Made by a program: the position numbers and the translations under genes | Assembly (NCBI GenBank): GCA_964035545.1 | Contig: OZ037766.1 | Coordinates: 24,397,126 to 24,461,125, forward strand | Length of the DNA stretch: 64,000 bases | DNA from: Bugula neritina | Taxonomy: Eukaryota; Bryozoa; Gymnolaemata; Cheilostomatida; Bugulidae | Direction of reading: 5' to 3' | Notes under the pieces: generated by a model | What the model was told of the DNA's origin: nothing | Seen by the model: only the letters and a program-made list of their open reading frames with translations | Database searches by the model: none | Shown here: positions 1-14,600 of the stretch, piece by piece | Layout of the letters: each line of letters begins with the position of its first letter | Numbering within the stretch: position 1 is the stretch's first letter

Positions 1-647
1 GCAAAAATGGGCGGGTGGAGCACATCAATACTAACTCTTGTTGCTATATATCACTGCAAGGCCAACATTCTACTCATTTCAAATATGCGAGTAACTTTTT
101 TTGATATGGGGGAGTTCCTCAATTGAAAGGAGTGGATAAACATGGGTTAGTCAATCTTCATGGGAGCTCATGAAATTTTAAACATGCAATTATTTGAGTA
201 CTTCAAGTTCAATATTAAAAATATTTTCTAGAAATGTTTAAAATCTATGAAACTCACAAAAATTTTGACCAAAAGTGGTGGCTGAGAGAATATCAAGTAT
301 ATAAAAAAAGGCAATGCATCATGCTGTAGACTCTGCCCACCTGTCAATATAGTAACGAGAGAGGGAGAGAGAGGGAGAGAGAGTTTCATAGGTGTAAAAC
401 ATTTCTAGAAAATATTTTGAATATTGAACTTATATTACTCAAAAAGTTACATAATTAAAATTCCATGATGCCCGCATGAAAATTGACCAATCCCTGTAAC
501 TCCATTCCTTTCATCGAAACTCCTCCCCCAATACAAAAAAAAGTTACTAGTATATTTGAAATCAACAGAATGTTGGCTTCGAGGTGATATATAGCAACAA
601 AGGTTAGTATTTATATGCTGCACCCGCCCATCCTTGCATGTTGGCAC
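1..647. mobile_element. Fold-back / MITE-like element with long imperfect inverted arms
   Basis: Bases 1-256 read as the imperfect reverse complement of about 382-640. Examples are GGGCGGGTG near 10 against CACCCGCCC near 622, TTGTTGCTATATATCAC near 39 against its complement near 585-601, and TTTCTAGAAAT near 225 against its complement near 400. The loop (about 257-381) contains a GAGAGAGGGA purine run. The element sits in the SLC30A9 intron after exon 8 and may extend beyond the left edge. The 66-codon ORF in the right arm is a by-product of the arm. No transposase is visible, so it is probably non-autonomous. Confidence 0.75.
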
Positions 648-705
648 CCCAATTATATGCCATGTATTTAATAAGATAACAGAGTATGTAAATTTGAATG
701 GGGGA

Positions 706-945
706 TATAATATATAATACAGTATGTCCTATGTAATATATAATACAGTATGTACTATGTAATATATATTACAGTATGTACTATGTAATATATAATACAG
801 TATGTACTATATAATATATAATACAGTATGTACTATATAATATATAATACAGTATGTCCTATGTAATATATAATACAGTATGTACTATGTACTATGTAAT
901 ATATAATACAGTATGTACTATATAATATATAATACAGTATTTACC
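706..945. repeat. 26-bp AT-rich tandem repeat
   Basis: About nine copies of a unit containing ATATATAATACAGTATGTAC with C/A and G/A variants (for example ATGTCCTATG against ATGTACTATA). It lies in the SLC30A9 intron beside the fold-back element. Confidence 0.85.
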
Positions 946-1094
946 ATGCATTGTATGTAGTACATTGCAAGCTAAATCATCTAGTAACTGAAGATAATGA
1001 TAACCGTATCTAACCCAGATCTATGAGCTGGTATTGCTAGCAGACACAAACTCAAGTTAGCCTAAGGACTTGAAGTAAGAAGTATCAAACTTAC

Positions 1095-4050
1095 GGGTGA
1101 TCTGGGTTGGGGTTCTTGAGAGAGTGGTGGATGCCATAGGCTAGGATGCACTGATTCATTGTATCTGCTAGAGAGTGGATGGCTTCGGCAAACATAGCAT
1201 GAGATCCAGTATACAGCCAGGCTATACATTTCACTACTGCATTCACACTGTTTCTACAAGTATGTGCACTAGGAACTGAGGCTAGAAACAACAGACTCAA
1301 CATTACCGTGATTCTATAACAAAAACCTTTGCCATTAGATTCATGCTCATACCACTTGGTTTTCATCTGATAAATATTCCTTTAATAATATCTGGATAAA
1401 TTTTCAAATTTATGCACCTCTGAAAACTAAAGCCTCCAAAACAGTCTACATGAGAGATACTAGTTGTTAGAAACAAAAACAGCTTCAAGTTGCAACTCAG
1501 CGCATAAAAATAATACTTCCAATAAAATGTTTTAAATTTCAAGTAAAAACGCAAAATATGATAGGAAATGAGCTTACATTGCGATAGCAGTGAGTACTAC
1601 TTTTCCTGACCCACTTTTGAATATAGTTTTTCTTTCTTTCTAAAAATGATATAAACATGATTTCAACTGACTAACTCTCCTGTCGGTTGTTTATTTTAAT
1701 ATCTACACATGATTTCCTGACAGATACCAATAGTTTTAATATATACTGGTTTAGTACTCTTGAATAAAATCATTTGCATTATTGTTAGAATGTTTTTAAA
1801 AAAATTACAAACTCAGCTTTGTAAATGATATTTTTAGAGATTGGTGCAAATAAATTGAGAAGGTAACTCTTCAGTTTAGAACAGAGTTTCCGTCAAAGCG
1901 AAAAAACAACTCATAATAAACAATGCAATCTCCCAACAGTCTATAATAGCATGCTACAGTATGCCCATAGATAGAGTATACACAAGGGTTCACCTCTAAA
2001 TGCTGATCAGTCTTTGGAGTTTCTGAATACTTGTCGCGGTAATCAAATATGAGCGGACGACTAGATGTGAGACCTGCAAACAGTTTAGAAGTCAATGATT
2101 ACAGCATGCACCACTGCCATTAGATAAACAGCTCTGGGTTTAAATTAGATAAATATTAGAGAGAAAGTGTTATATTATAAAAATATGATTAAACCAATAT
2201 TTGCAATACAGCAATGCAAGATATATGTAATATAACTAACACAAAACATATAAAACACGATAGACTGCAAGTTGAATCTTTACCTCTTAAATATAAATCT
2301 TCTTGGAGACGGGCTTTGGCTTTCTCCTTTTCTAGATTTTCCAGAGTTCCATATTTTTCTTTGGCTCTGCAATACATCAAAGCCAGAGAATTAGAAATAA
2401 TTAACAAAGATAAAGTGTCGTTACAATAAATATATATATTTAACTTCGTCTTACTTTATAACAACATCATGTCGTAAGTATACTGTGATTGGTGGAGAAT
2501 TTTCATACGGGCTTCTTCTGGTGGTTTTCCAAAGATCTGTTAAGTCACTGCAGCACCAAGGCAAAAGAAACAAATTTTACATTACATTCTACATACTGTA
2601 CAGTGTACATAGTCAATATAATTATATTCTTTCCATCAAACTCATTCTAAACAAATTTATATTTAGATTTATTTATCAATGTCTAGCAAAAATCAATAAA
2701 CCTTTTACAGAAACAATCCTGCTTTAATGTCTTATATAAAGAATTAAATAGAATATGTGTCTACACTTGCAGTTTACTATCTCAGAAAGCAAAGCATAGC
2801 TCAGTACCTGCTAGTTCTTCCTCCATATTATTGCTCTGTCAAGAAACTTTTAAACAATTCAACTTTGAACAGCGGAATATTTTTATCGCCATCCAATAAG
2901 TCCCAGATACATTCCAAAATTATTTGCAAAGCAGAAACTTGTAAACTAGCAGGACTTAAGAAATCACCCACCTTGGTGTGAGAAGGTACTCTCTCATCGC
3001 TCTCAGAGGAGTTATAAATACATTGCTTAAATATTTCTGAGGAGGCTCTGCTTTCTTCTTAACAGGTTTGACTACAAATGAGCGGACAACTTCTACTTAT
3101 GTTAAATTATTACATAAATGACACTGTAGAATGAAAACCTCTCACATTATAAATGTTTTGCTAATAAGGGTAAAATCTACAACGACCAGAGTTTCAGCAA
3201 CATATATGTAGTTTATTATCAGTATTTGGCAATTGTTATACATCATTTCACAACATTATTCAAATTGAGCAAAAAACCCATCAATAATTGGCTACAGATA
3301 TTAGTTATTTTAATTATTAAAAAACGATAAATAAGGTTGTTTATTCATTACTCAAATGCAGGCTCCTTTTATCTTTATATGACAGCATGATTTACATTAC
3401 CCAGTGTAAAAAATAAAAAACCTTTCAGCAACATATCTAACTTCTACCACTGAACACTAGCCACTAAACCAGACCTTTGACGATATGTTCTGTAGAGGAT
3501 GATGTAGACAATGGAGGAACCGAAGAGGGAGTTGTCTCGTCTAAGGGATCAGCGCCCGGTGGCGCTCTATAGCCCGATGACCCAGAAGAAAAACCTCTCA
3601 ACAGTAGCTTTCCATTGATTGGAACTCTTACAATATCAGAATGTTTAGTGTAGGAGGTAGAGACTATAAAATATGTGATCATTATGAGAGAGAATTACAA
3701 AACCCAAATTTAAAGCCATTATTACACTAACAACTGGCTCTCACATGGATGCCTGCATCATGCAAATTGGTTACTGAATGTTAACTGGTCTAAATCTGAA
3801 AATCTGTAAATTCTGCCACAGAACACAAAATATGAAATAATATTTACAATTTTGTGGCAAACATTTTTAACACAACTAAAAATACAAAGTGAAAGTGGAA
3901 GTTTAACACTTCACCACGATAATTGCACTAACCTGTAATGTAAGCTCTTTGACTATTGATATGTTTACACCGCAGGCATTGCAAACTTTTCAAGACATTC
4001 TGAAATGTTCTTACTGCAATAATGGGAGACCGAATTGCCAGCTCCGCCAT
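1095..4050 (-). CDS. SLC30A9: SLC30A9 (ZnT9) zinc transporter, N-terminal part; continues off the left edge
   Basis: Cation-diffusion-facilitator family zinc transporter; the vertebrate protein acts in mitochondria. Eight exons on the minus strand: 3933-4050, 3475-3663, 2972-3071, 2455-2547, 2284-2366, 1994-2073, 1578-1639, 1095-1253. All junctions are GT-AG and the phases add up through 884 coding bases (about 294 residues). The start is ATG at 4050, followed by a basic, acid-poor leader with many hydrophobic residues, compatible with mitochondrial targeting. Exon 7 encodes SGSGKVVLTAIAI and exon 8 CIAWLYTGSHAMFAEAIHSL then AD, including the HxxxD metal site (about H268 and D272) of transmembrane helix 2. 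It ends in NPNPDHP, as in the family. The later helices and the C-terminal region lie outside the window. The family assignment is strong; the exact N-terminus is less sure. Confidence 0.9.
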
Positions 4051-6528
<2,478 letters not shown>

Positions 6529-8640
6529 TCATTCCTTTTCATCCCTGACTGGAGTTGACCCGCCATCATCTCCTTCATCCATTACTGGCGTCGCGCATCT
6601 CTCAACTTCATCATATTTTTCATCTCTGACTGGAGTTCCTTCGTCATCATCATTCTCTACCTGACAGCGTAAAATCAAGACACGTGAAATATTTTCAAAC
6701 AACTCGAACGATAAACAGTTGCTTGTAGTATATAATTTTTCTTTGTTATGACAAGAAATAGAGACCGGCAAGTCTACCTGAGATGCTGGCTGGACAACCG
6801 GAGGCATGGAAGTCATCACCATAGTACTTGGGTGGCCAGCCAGCGCCATCATTGGTGGCGGGCCGGCTGTCGTCATCCCGTTGGTCATGATCATCACAGA
6901 CGCTGGAACGCTCATGTTAGGAAGAGAGTGTCTTATAGTGCCAGGTGGTAGAGAACCAGGTGGTAAATTGCCAGGTGGTAGAGAACCACGTGGTAAAGAA
7001 CCAGGTGGTAAAGTGCCAGGTGGTAAAGAACCAGGTGGTAGAGATCCACGTGGTAAAAGAGAACCAGCTGGTGGGCCACAAAATCCAGCACTCTGCTGTG
7101 ACATTGGAGGTGCTCCCCTAAACAGAGCAGTCAAATGGTGAATGAGTGAGCTAGCCAATTTCAAATATCATTCAATAGAGGTAATCACATTTGACCCTTA
7201 ATTATGGCAAGTTTCGGTATTTTAGCTTACAAATTATCTCTTGTCTTATTCTATAACCACAAAACTAAACACACCTGAACTGAACAGGGGGCGCCATTCT
7301 ATGCTGCGGCAGTGATGGTGGTATATGATGAGTCATCATGGGCGGGGCAGCAGCCTGTTTTGGTGGGAGTAACCTCATTGGAGGCTGACCAGGCTGGACT
7401 GGTAGAGGATGATGCCTTAGAGGCAAGGAGGGTCTATGAGAGTGAGGGTGGTAAGAGCGAGCCCCGTCTACAATTTTATATTTAGACCAAAGGTTTCAGA
7501 TCTTTCAAATACAAATTCATCATTCTTCATCATATATTGAGTGAAATTTGTAGGCTTGTTTATACTGAAAGCTAATTTTGATTTCTATATTTATAGTTTT
7601 ATAGTAACATGTTAGAAAACAAAACAAGTGGCTCAACGTAGTAAACCATATAAACATAGCCTTCCAAATTATATATTATAGGAACCAAAAAACCAACCAC
7701 AATAGCTATTGATTATCATAATATACCTGTGTTGCTGGAGTAGTCTTGAGTCGGTGGAATTGTAGGCAGTATAGTCACATTACTCTGTGGTATGCGTATC
7801 CCTCCACCTCCTCCGCCTACAAACATTAATCCGAGATGAATTTGTCACACTCCTTAATAACTGAGACTCCATGAGACTTGGTTTACAGTCTTAAAATAAA
7901 GTTATTTCTATTTTAGTATTTTATACGGCTGAATAGCTGAATAGGCTGCAGGTTGGAGTTAAACTAAGTTCTTGGACTAAAGAAAGTTGATTAAAATGGT
8001 TATATGAAGCAGATGTATTCTTTCCTAGCCAATTGCAATTTGATTGCTGCTTCATTTCACACGACTAGATAGCGATCATGTGATTAAATATGATAATCAA
8101 CCCGACAAATAACTTTCTACAAGCTTCTGTCACTTTTTACCTACAGTGCCACCTATTATTACCTGCGCTGCCGATAGTAGATATTTTCTTCACAAACTCT
8201 GCCGGCTCTTTTTTCACCTCCACAGCAGCTGTGTTTTTCTCAGCAGCAGAATTACGAGGCGTGACGGTTGGCTCAAGTTTTATATTCTCAGCAGCAGATA
8301 CGGGGGTGGTCGAAGTTTCCTCACTTAGAGGTGTCTTTTCTGTGTGAATAGACTGAGTTTCTGTAGCGGTGGACGGAGCAGCAGGTTTGGAAAACGCGGG
8401 TTCAACTTTACTAGGCAGAGTTTCGGCTGCTGTAGAAGGCGGGGCCTCTTCAGAACTGACCGGAGTCTTGACGGACTTCATGAGCCCGGCCAGCATCTGT
8501 AGAGCGTCGCCAGTGCCGGCCGAGGTAACAGTGGAGGGCTTAGATTCAGTCTTACTGATCAGCCCAGATAACAGATCAAATGGGTTGACTGATGTGGCTG
8601 GCTTAGTAGAGGATTGCGTGACCGACGCTCCTGAACTTAC
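6529..8640 (-). other. PCF11: PCF11 C-terminal Pro-rich and acidic tail (exons 33-37)
   Basis: Exon 33 (8163-8640) contains NPFDLLSGLI, matching the human NPLN segment after zinc finger 2, then Ser/Thr/Ala/Glu-rich sequence. Exons 34-36 are Pro/His/Met-rich; exon 36 holds eight or so SLPPG-type pentapeptides. The last exon (6529-6660) is acidic with three near copies of a GTPVRDEK-like unit and stops after RDEKE. No known fold. Confidence 0.75.
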
Positions 8641-11600
8641 CTAAACCATGTAAACTTATTTCACTAGATTGAAATATAAGAGCAATTTTAAGAGACGCAA
8701 AGGCAAGCAACAGAAAAACCTTTGACAAGAAATGCACAGTTTATAAACGTGTCCTGGGTGTTTCAACAGCATACCAGACTCATCAAACTTGTTATTCTGT
8801 GTTTTCAAAGAAAAACCTTCAAAAATACACTAAAAGCTTCTATCGCCTAGCTGTTCTTTATTACTCCAGTTTTGCGGTTCGCACATAAAAGTTAGACAAT
8901 CTTACCAATGGTATACTGCATGGACTATATACAATCATATAAATACAAAAAGTACCGACGTATGTGTATACGCACATTTGATTGCTGAGGGTACATGGAA
9001 CTGGGTGATAAGAGAGGCGTCCTAGGGGACTCCGGGGGGATACTAGTCCTGGGGGACTGAGAATGTACACTACTTCTCGGAGAAGGGGGTATGCTTCCTG
9101 CAGTAGCCATCTCTTCTACACTCATGCTGTGCTCCATGATGGACGTCTCCACTGCATCTTCATAGCACACTGGATGGTATGTCTGCAGACGGAGATGAAT
9201 AGTGTAGTAGTAGTAGTGCTAGTAGTAGTAGTGCTAGTAGTAGTAGTGCTAGTAGTAGCAGTAGCAGTAGTACTAGTAGCAGTAGCAGTAGTACTAGTAG
9301 TAGTAGCAGTAGTAGTATTAGTAGCAGTAGTAGTATTAGTAGCAGTAGTACTAGTAGCAGTAGTACTAGTAGTAGTAGTACTAGTAGTAGTGGTAGTACT
9401 AGCAGTAGTAGTGCTAGTAGTAGCAGTAGCAGTAGTACTAGTAGCAGTAGCAGTAGTAGTATTAGTAGCAGTAATAGTAGTAGTAGTACTAGTAGCAGTA
9501 GTAGTACTAGCAGTAGTAGTAGTAGTAGTAATAGCAGTAGTACTAGTAGTAGTAGTACTAGTAGCAGTAGTACTACTAGTAGTAGTAGTATTAGTAGCAC
9601 TAGTAGTAGTATTAGTAGAACTAGTAGTAGTATTAGTAGCAGTAGTAGTAGTATTAGTAGCAGTAGTAGTACTAGCAGTAGTAGTACTAGTACTAGTAGC
9701 AGTAGTACTAGTAGTAGTAGTAGTAATAGTAGTAGTAGTACTACTAGTAGCAGTGGCAGTAGTAGTAATAAACGGAACCAGATGATAAAAGCAAGAGGTT
9801 GCCAACAGGAAGTTACGACTGACCTTATTTTGGATTTTGACCGCGTCCTTTAAATGCCATTCTTCCTCATCGTCATCCCAGAATCTCTCAAAGGGTTCAT
9901 GACAAACAACGCATGTCTACAGTGAGAATAATTCCACAATACCTTTTTATCACTTGATCATCAACATGCAATAGGATATACTCAACTAGCACTATATGAA
10001 CAAATGAGACAGCAAGGACTTACATCATTGACATCAGTGCCACTAGCTGTAGGACAGTGCACTGCATCAGGGTGGAGGGGAATACCCCCCGTAGTACCAG
10101 AGTCTGGGGTAGTTTCGGGCTGAGTGTCCAGAAACAGGTTCATCTGTTTGATGTCTGAAAACTCTTCATACTTCACCCAATCCTGCAGAAAAACCACAGC
10201 CAGACAATAAATCACAGCTCAAATAGCGAATGTCTAAATTAAAAACCTGTATGAAATAACTCTTCCTCATGTGCACTGTCTTAAAATTAGAACATTTGTT
10301 CTAGATACCAACACACGTTTCAGTGTGATAATTCCATGAGTGAACTAGAATTATCAATCAAGTAACTATGACCAGATTAAAAACCGGTGAAGCACTCACA
10401 TCAACATTGATGTACCATTGCCGAGAGTTACTAAAAGCTCCAACTTTCTTCTCCTTGTCTCTCGTGTTCTGTCTGAAATGCCAGTCCAGATGGTCACTGT
10501 ACTTGGACTCCGCAGACTGCATAAACCTGAGGCCACACGTAGAGCATTGGTTCCCTGTGTACAGTCTCTGTATCACACCTGTGTACTTTCTGTAACAGCA
10601 TGAGACATACAGAGTAGAGACATGCAGAGTAGAGACAGAGTAGAGACATACAGAGTAGAGACAGAGTAGAGACATGCAGAGTAGAGACAGAGTAGAGACA
10701 TACAGAGTAGAAACAGAGTTGACACATACAGAGTAGAGACATACAGAGTTGAGACATACAGAGTGGAGACATACAGAGTAGAGACATACAGAGTAGAGAC
10801 ATACAGAGTAGAGACATACAGAGTAGAGACATACAGAGTAGAGACATACAGAGTAGAGACATACAGAGTAGAGACATACAGAGTAGAGACATACAGAGTA
10901 GAGACATACAGAGTAGAGACATACAGAGTAGAGACAGAGTAGAGATATACAGAGTAGAGACATACAGAGTAGAGACATACAGAGTAGAAACAGAGTTGAC
11001 ACATACAGAGTAGAGACATACAGAGTAGAAACAGAGTAGAGACATACAGAGTAGAGACATACAGAGTAGAGACATACAGAGTAGAGACATACAGAGTAGA
11101 GACATACAGAGTAGAGACATACAGAGTAGAGACATACAGAGTAGAGACATACAGAGTAGAGACATACAGAGTAGAGACGTACAGAGTAGAGACATACAGA
11201 GTTGAGACATACAGAGTAGAGACATACAGAGTAGAGACATACAGAGTAGAGACATACAGAGTAGAGACATACAGAGTAGAGACATACAGAGTAGAGACGT
11301 ACAGAGTAGAGACGTACAGAGTAGAGACGTACAGAGTAGAGACATACAGAGTTGAGACATACAGAGTGGAGACATACAGAGTAGAGACATACAGAGTAGA
11401 GACATACGGAATAGAGACATACAGAGTAGAGACATACAAAGTAAAGACATACAGAGTAGAGACATACAGAGTAGAGACATACAGAGTAGAGACATACAGA
11501 GTAGAGACATACAGAGTAGAGACATACAAAGTAAAGACATACAGAGTAAAGACATACAGAGTAGAGACATTCAGAGTAGAGACATACAGAGTAGAGACAT

Positions 11601-14600
11601 ACAGAGTAGAGACATTCAGAGTAGAGACATACAGAGTAGAGACACACAGAGTAGAGATATACAGAGTAGAGACATACAGAGTAGAGACATACAGAGTGGA
11701 GACATACAGAGTAGAGACGTACAGAGTAGAGACGTACAGAGTAGAGACGTACAGAGTAGAGATATACAGAGTAGAGACATACAGAGTAGAGACATACAGA
11801 GTAGAGACATACAGAGTAGGGACATACAGAGTAGAGACATACAGAGTAGAGACATACAGAGTAGAGACATATAGAGTAGAGACATACAGAGTAGAGACAT
11901 ACAGAGTAGAGACATACAAAGTAAAGACATACAGAGTAGAGACATACAGAGTAGAGACATACAAAGTAAAGACATACAGAGTAAAGACATACAGAGTAGA
12001 GACATTCAGAGTAGAGACATACAGAGTAGAGACATACAGAGTAGAGACATACAGAGTAGAGACATTCAGAGTAGAGACATACAGAGTAAAGACATACAGA
12101 GTAGAGACATACAGAGTAGAGACATACAGAGTAGAGACATACAGAGTAGAGACACACAGAGTAGAGATATACAGAGTAGAGACATACAGAGTAGAGACAT
12201 ACAGAGTAGAGACATACAGAGTAGAGACACACAGAGTTGAGACATACAGAGTAGAGACACACAGAGTAGAGACATACAGAGTAGAGGCATACAGAGTAGA
12301 GACATACAGGGTAGAGACATACAGAGTAGAGACATACAGAGTAGAGACAGAGTAGAGACACACAGAGTAGAGATATACAGAGTAGAGACATACAGAGTAG
12401 AGACATACAGAGTGGAGACATACAGAGTAGAGACATACAGAGTAGAGACATACAGAGTAGAGACAGAGTAGAGACACACAGAGTAGAGATATACAGAGTA
12501 GAGACATACAGAGTAGAGACATACAGAGTAGAGACATACAGAGTAGAGACATACAGAGTAGAGACACACAGAGTTGAGACATACAGAGTAGAGACACACA
12601 GAGTAGAGACATACAGAGTAGAGGCATACAGAGTAGAAACAGAGTAGAGACATACAGAGTAGAGACAGAGTAGAGACATACAGAGTAGAGACATACAGAG
12701 TAGAGACATACAGAGTAGAGACATACAGAGTAGAGACATACAGAGTAGAGACGTACAGAGTAGAGACATACAGAGTAGAGACATACAGAGTAGAGACATA
12801 CAGAGTAGAGACATACAGAGTAGAGACGTACAGAGTAGAGACGTACAGAGTAGAGATATACAGAGTAGAGACATACAGAGTAGAGACATACAGAGTAGAG
12901 ACATATATAGTAGAGACATACAGAGTAGAGACATACAGAGTTGAGACATACAGAGTAGAGACATACAGAGTAGAGACATACAGAGTAGAGACATACAGAG
13001 TAGAGACATACAGAGTAGAGACGTACAGAGTAGAGACATACAGAGTAGAGACATACAGAGTAGAGACATACAGAGTAGAGACATATATAGTAGAGACATA
13101 CAGAGTTGAGACATACAGAGTTGAGACATACAGAGTAGAGACATACAAAGTAAAGACATACAGAGTAGAGACATACAGAGTAGAGACATACAAAGTAAAG
13201 ACATACAGAGTAAAGACATACAGAGTAGAGACATTCAGAGTAGAGACATACAGAGTAGAGACATACAGAGTAGAGACATACAGAGTAGAGACATTCAGAG
13301 TAGAGACATACAGAGTAAAGACATACAGAGTAGAGACATACAGAGTAGAGACATACAGAGTAGAGACAGAGTAGAGACACACAGAGTAGAGATATACAGA
13401 GTAGAGACATACAGAGTAGAGACATACAGAGTAGAGACATACAGAGTAGAGACATACAGAGTGGAGACATTCAGAGTAGAGACATACAGAGTAGAGACAT
13501 TCAGAGTAGAGACATACAGAGTAGAGACATACAGAGTAGAGACATACAGAGTAGAGACATACAGAGTAGAGACATACAGAGTAGATACAGAGTGGAGACA
13601 TACTGGTGTAGTAAGGACGTAGAAAGACCCGTCAGATCAGGTATTTTCTCCATTTTGTCAACTTCATCTTTCTTGCTAATGATGCCATGTGCCAGGAGTT
13701 TATTAAACAGCGAGTTGATATCCAGAGGAGCTACTGTAGGGGCAGCCGCTGCAATAGATCGACCACACTATTTAGGAAAGTGTGTTGCAAGAAATATAAC
13801 ATTTGATTAGAAGGAAATTAAGAAGAATGCAGGAGAATGGTGCGACACATTAAACCATCTCACAAACAGCTTGTTAGCGTACCTGAGGATGCATCACTCT
13901 GATTGGCTGTTTGTTGTGATCCTTTCCTAAGGTCAACGTCTTGAATCAGCTCGGTGCCAAAGTTGTTTGACGGGCCACTGAAATCTCGAGGTGTCCGGAA
14001 GTCTTGGTCGCCGTGTCCATCTTTACGTCCATAAGATTGTGGAGTGTTGAACGGATACCCGGGTGCTGATCCTAGGAGTGGGCCACGCGAGCCTCTGAAG
14101 TCCTGATCCTGCATGGGTCCCTTGAAATCAGCAGAGCGCGAGTTCCTATCTATAAAGTATAATAGAGACGGTGTCTTACTGATAGCCCCCCCATCTGAAC
14201 TATTATCACACCAAACCTAGATTAGCAGCCAGCTCACTCGGCAAATAACACAATAAATCACTCAAAATATACAAAGGTGAAATCAGCATTATCAATATTG
14301 TATGTCAAAAATTTACTCTACAGTGTAATAATACCAATTTTCTACTTGAGTAAAAATTCAAACTGAACAGCTCAGTGCAAATTCTTACCCAACTGTTGAT
14401 TTGGTTTGAATTATTACAGCTCAAAAACTATTCGCTTTGTACAGAATTCAAACCAGTCAAACATAGAAAACAAAGGCTTTACACACAATCTCAGATACAA
14501 GCAATTAGAATAGAAACGTACTAAAGAAAGGAGGTCTAGGAGGATGCTGAAGCGGCATTCTATGCTGAGGTTCGGCAGGAATGTTGGGCGTTGGAAGTAG

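Larger units (their letters stand above)
8976..13748 (-). other. PCF11: PCF11 zinc fingers and Clp1-binding segment (exons 28-32)
   Basis: Exon 28 (13604-13748) gives INSLFNKLLAHGIISKKDE and ends in the bases for LLH plus two bases of a Gln codon. Exon 29 (10400-10589) completes that codon and continues KYTGVIQRLYTGNQCSTCG, then HLDWHFRQN: zinc finger 1 with CxxC and HxxxH. Exon 29 ends WYINVD and exon 30 opens DWVKYEEFSD, the Clp1-contact region in orthologues. Exon 31 (9824-9916) has TCVVCHEPFERFWDDDEEEW and exon 32 TYHPVCYED: zinc finger 2 with CxxC and HxxC. Ordinary family architecture, but the intron splitting exons 28 and 29 is entirely satellite. Confidence 0.92.

Noticed and set aside
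9063-9805. Poly-Val, poly-Thr and poly-Leu ORFs
   Set aside because: Translations of the AGT trinucleotide array; intronic to PCF11.
10358-13601. ORFs of 300-965 codons on both strands across the PCF11 intron (MSLLC, VSTLY and ETYRV repeats)
   Set aside because: A 15-bp period without stops keeps several frames open at once. The region is bounded by good splice sites joining two conserved zinc-finger exons.
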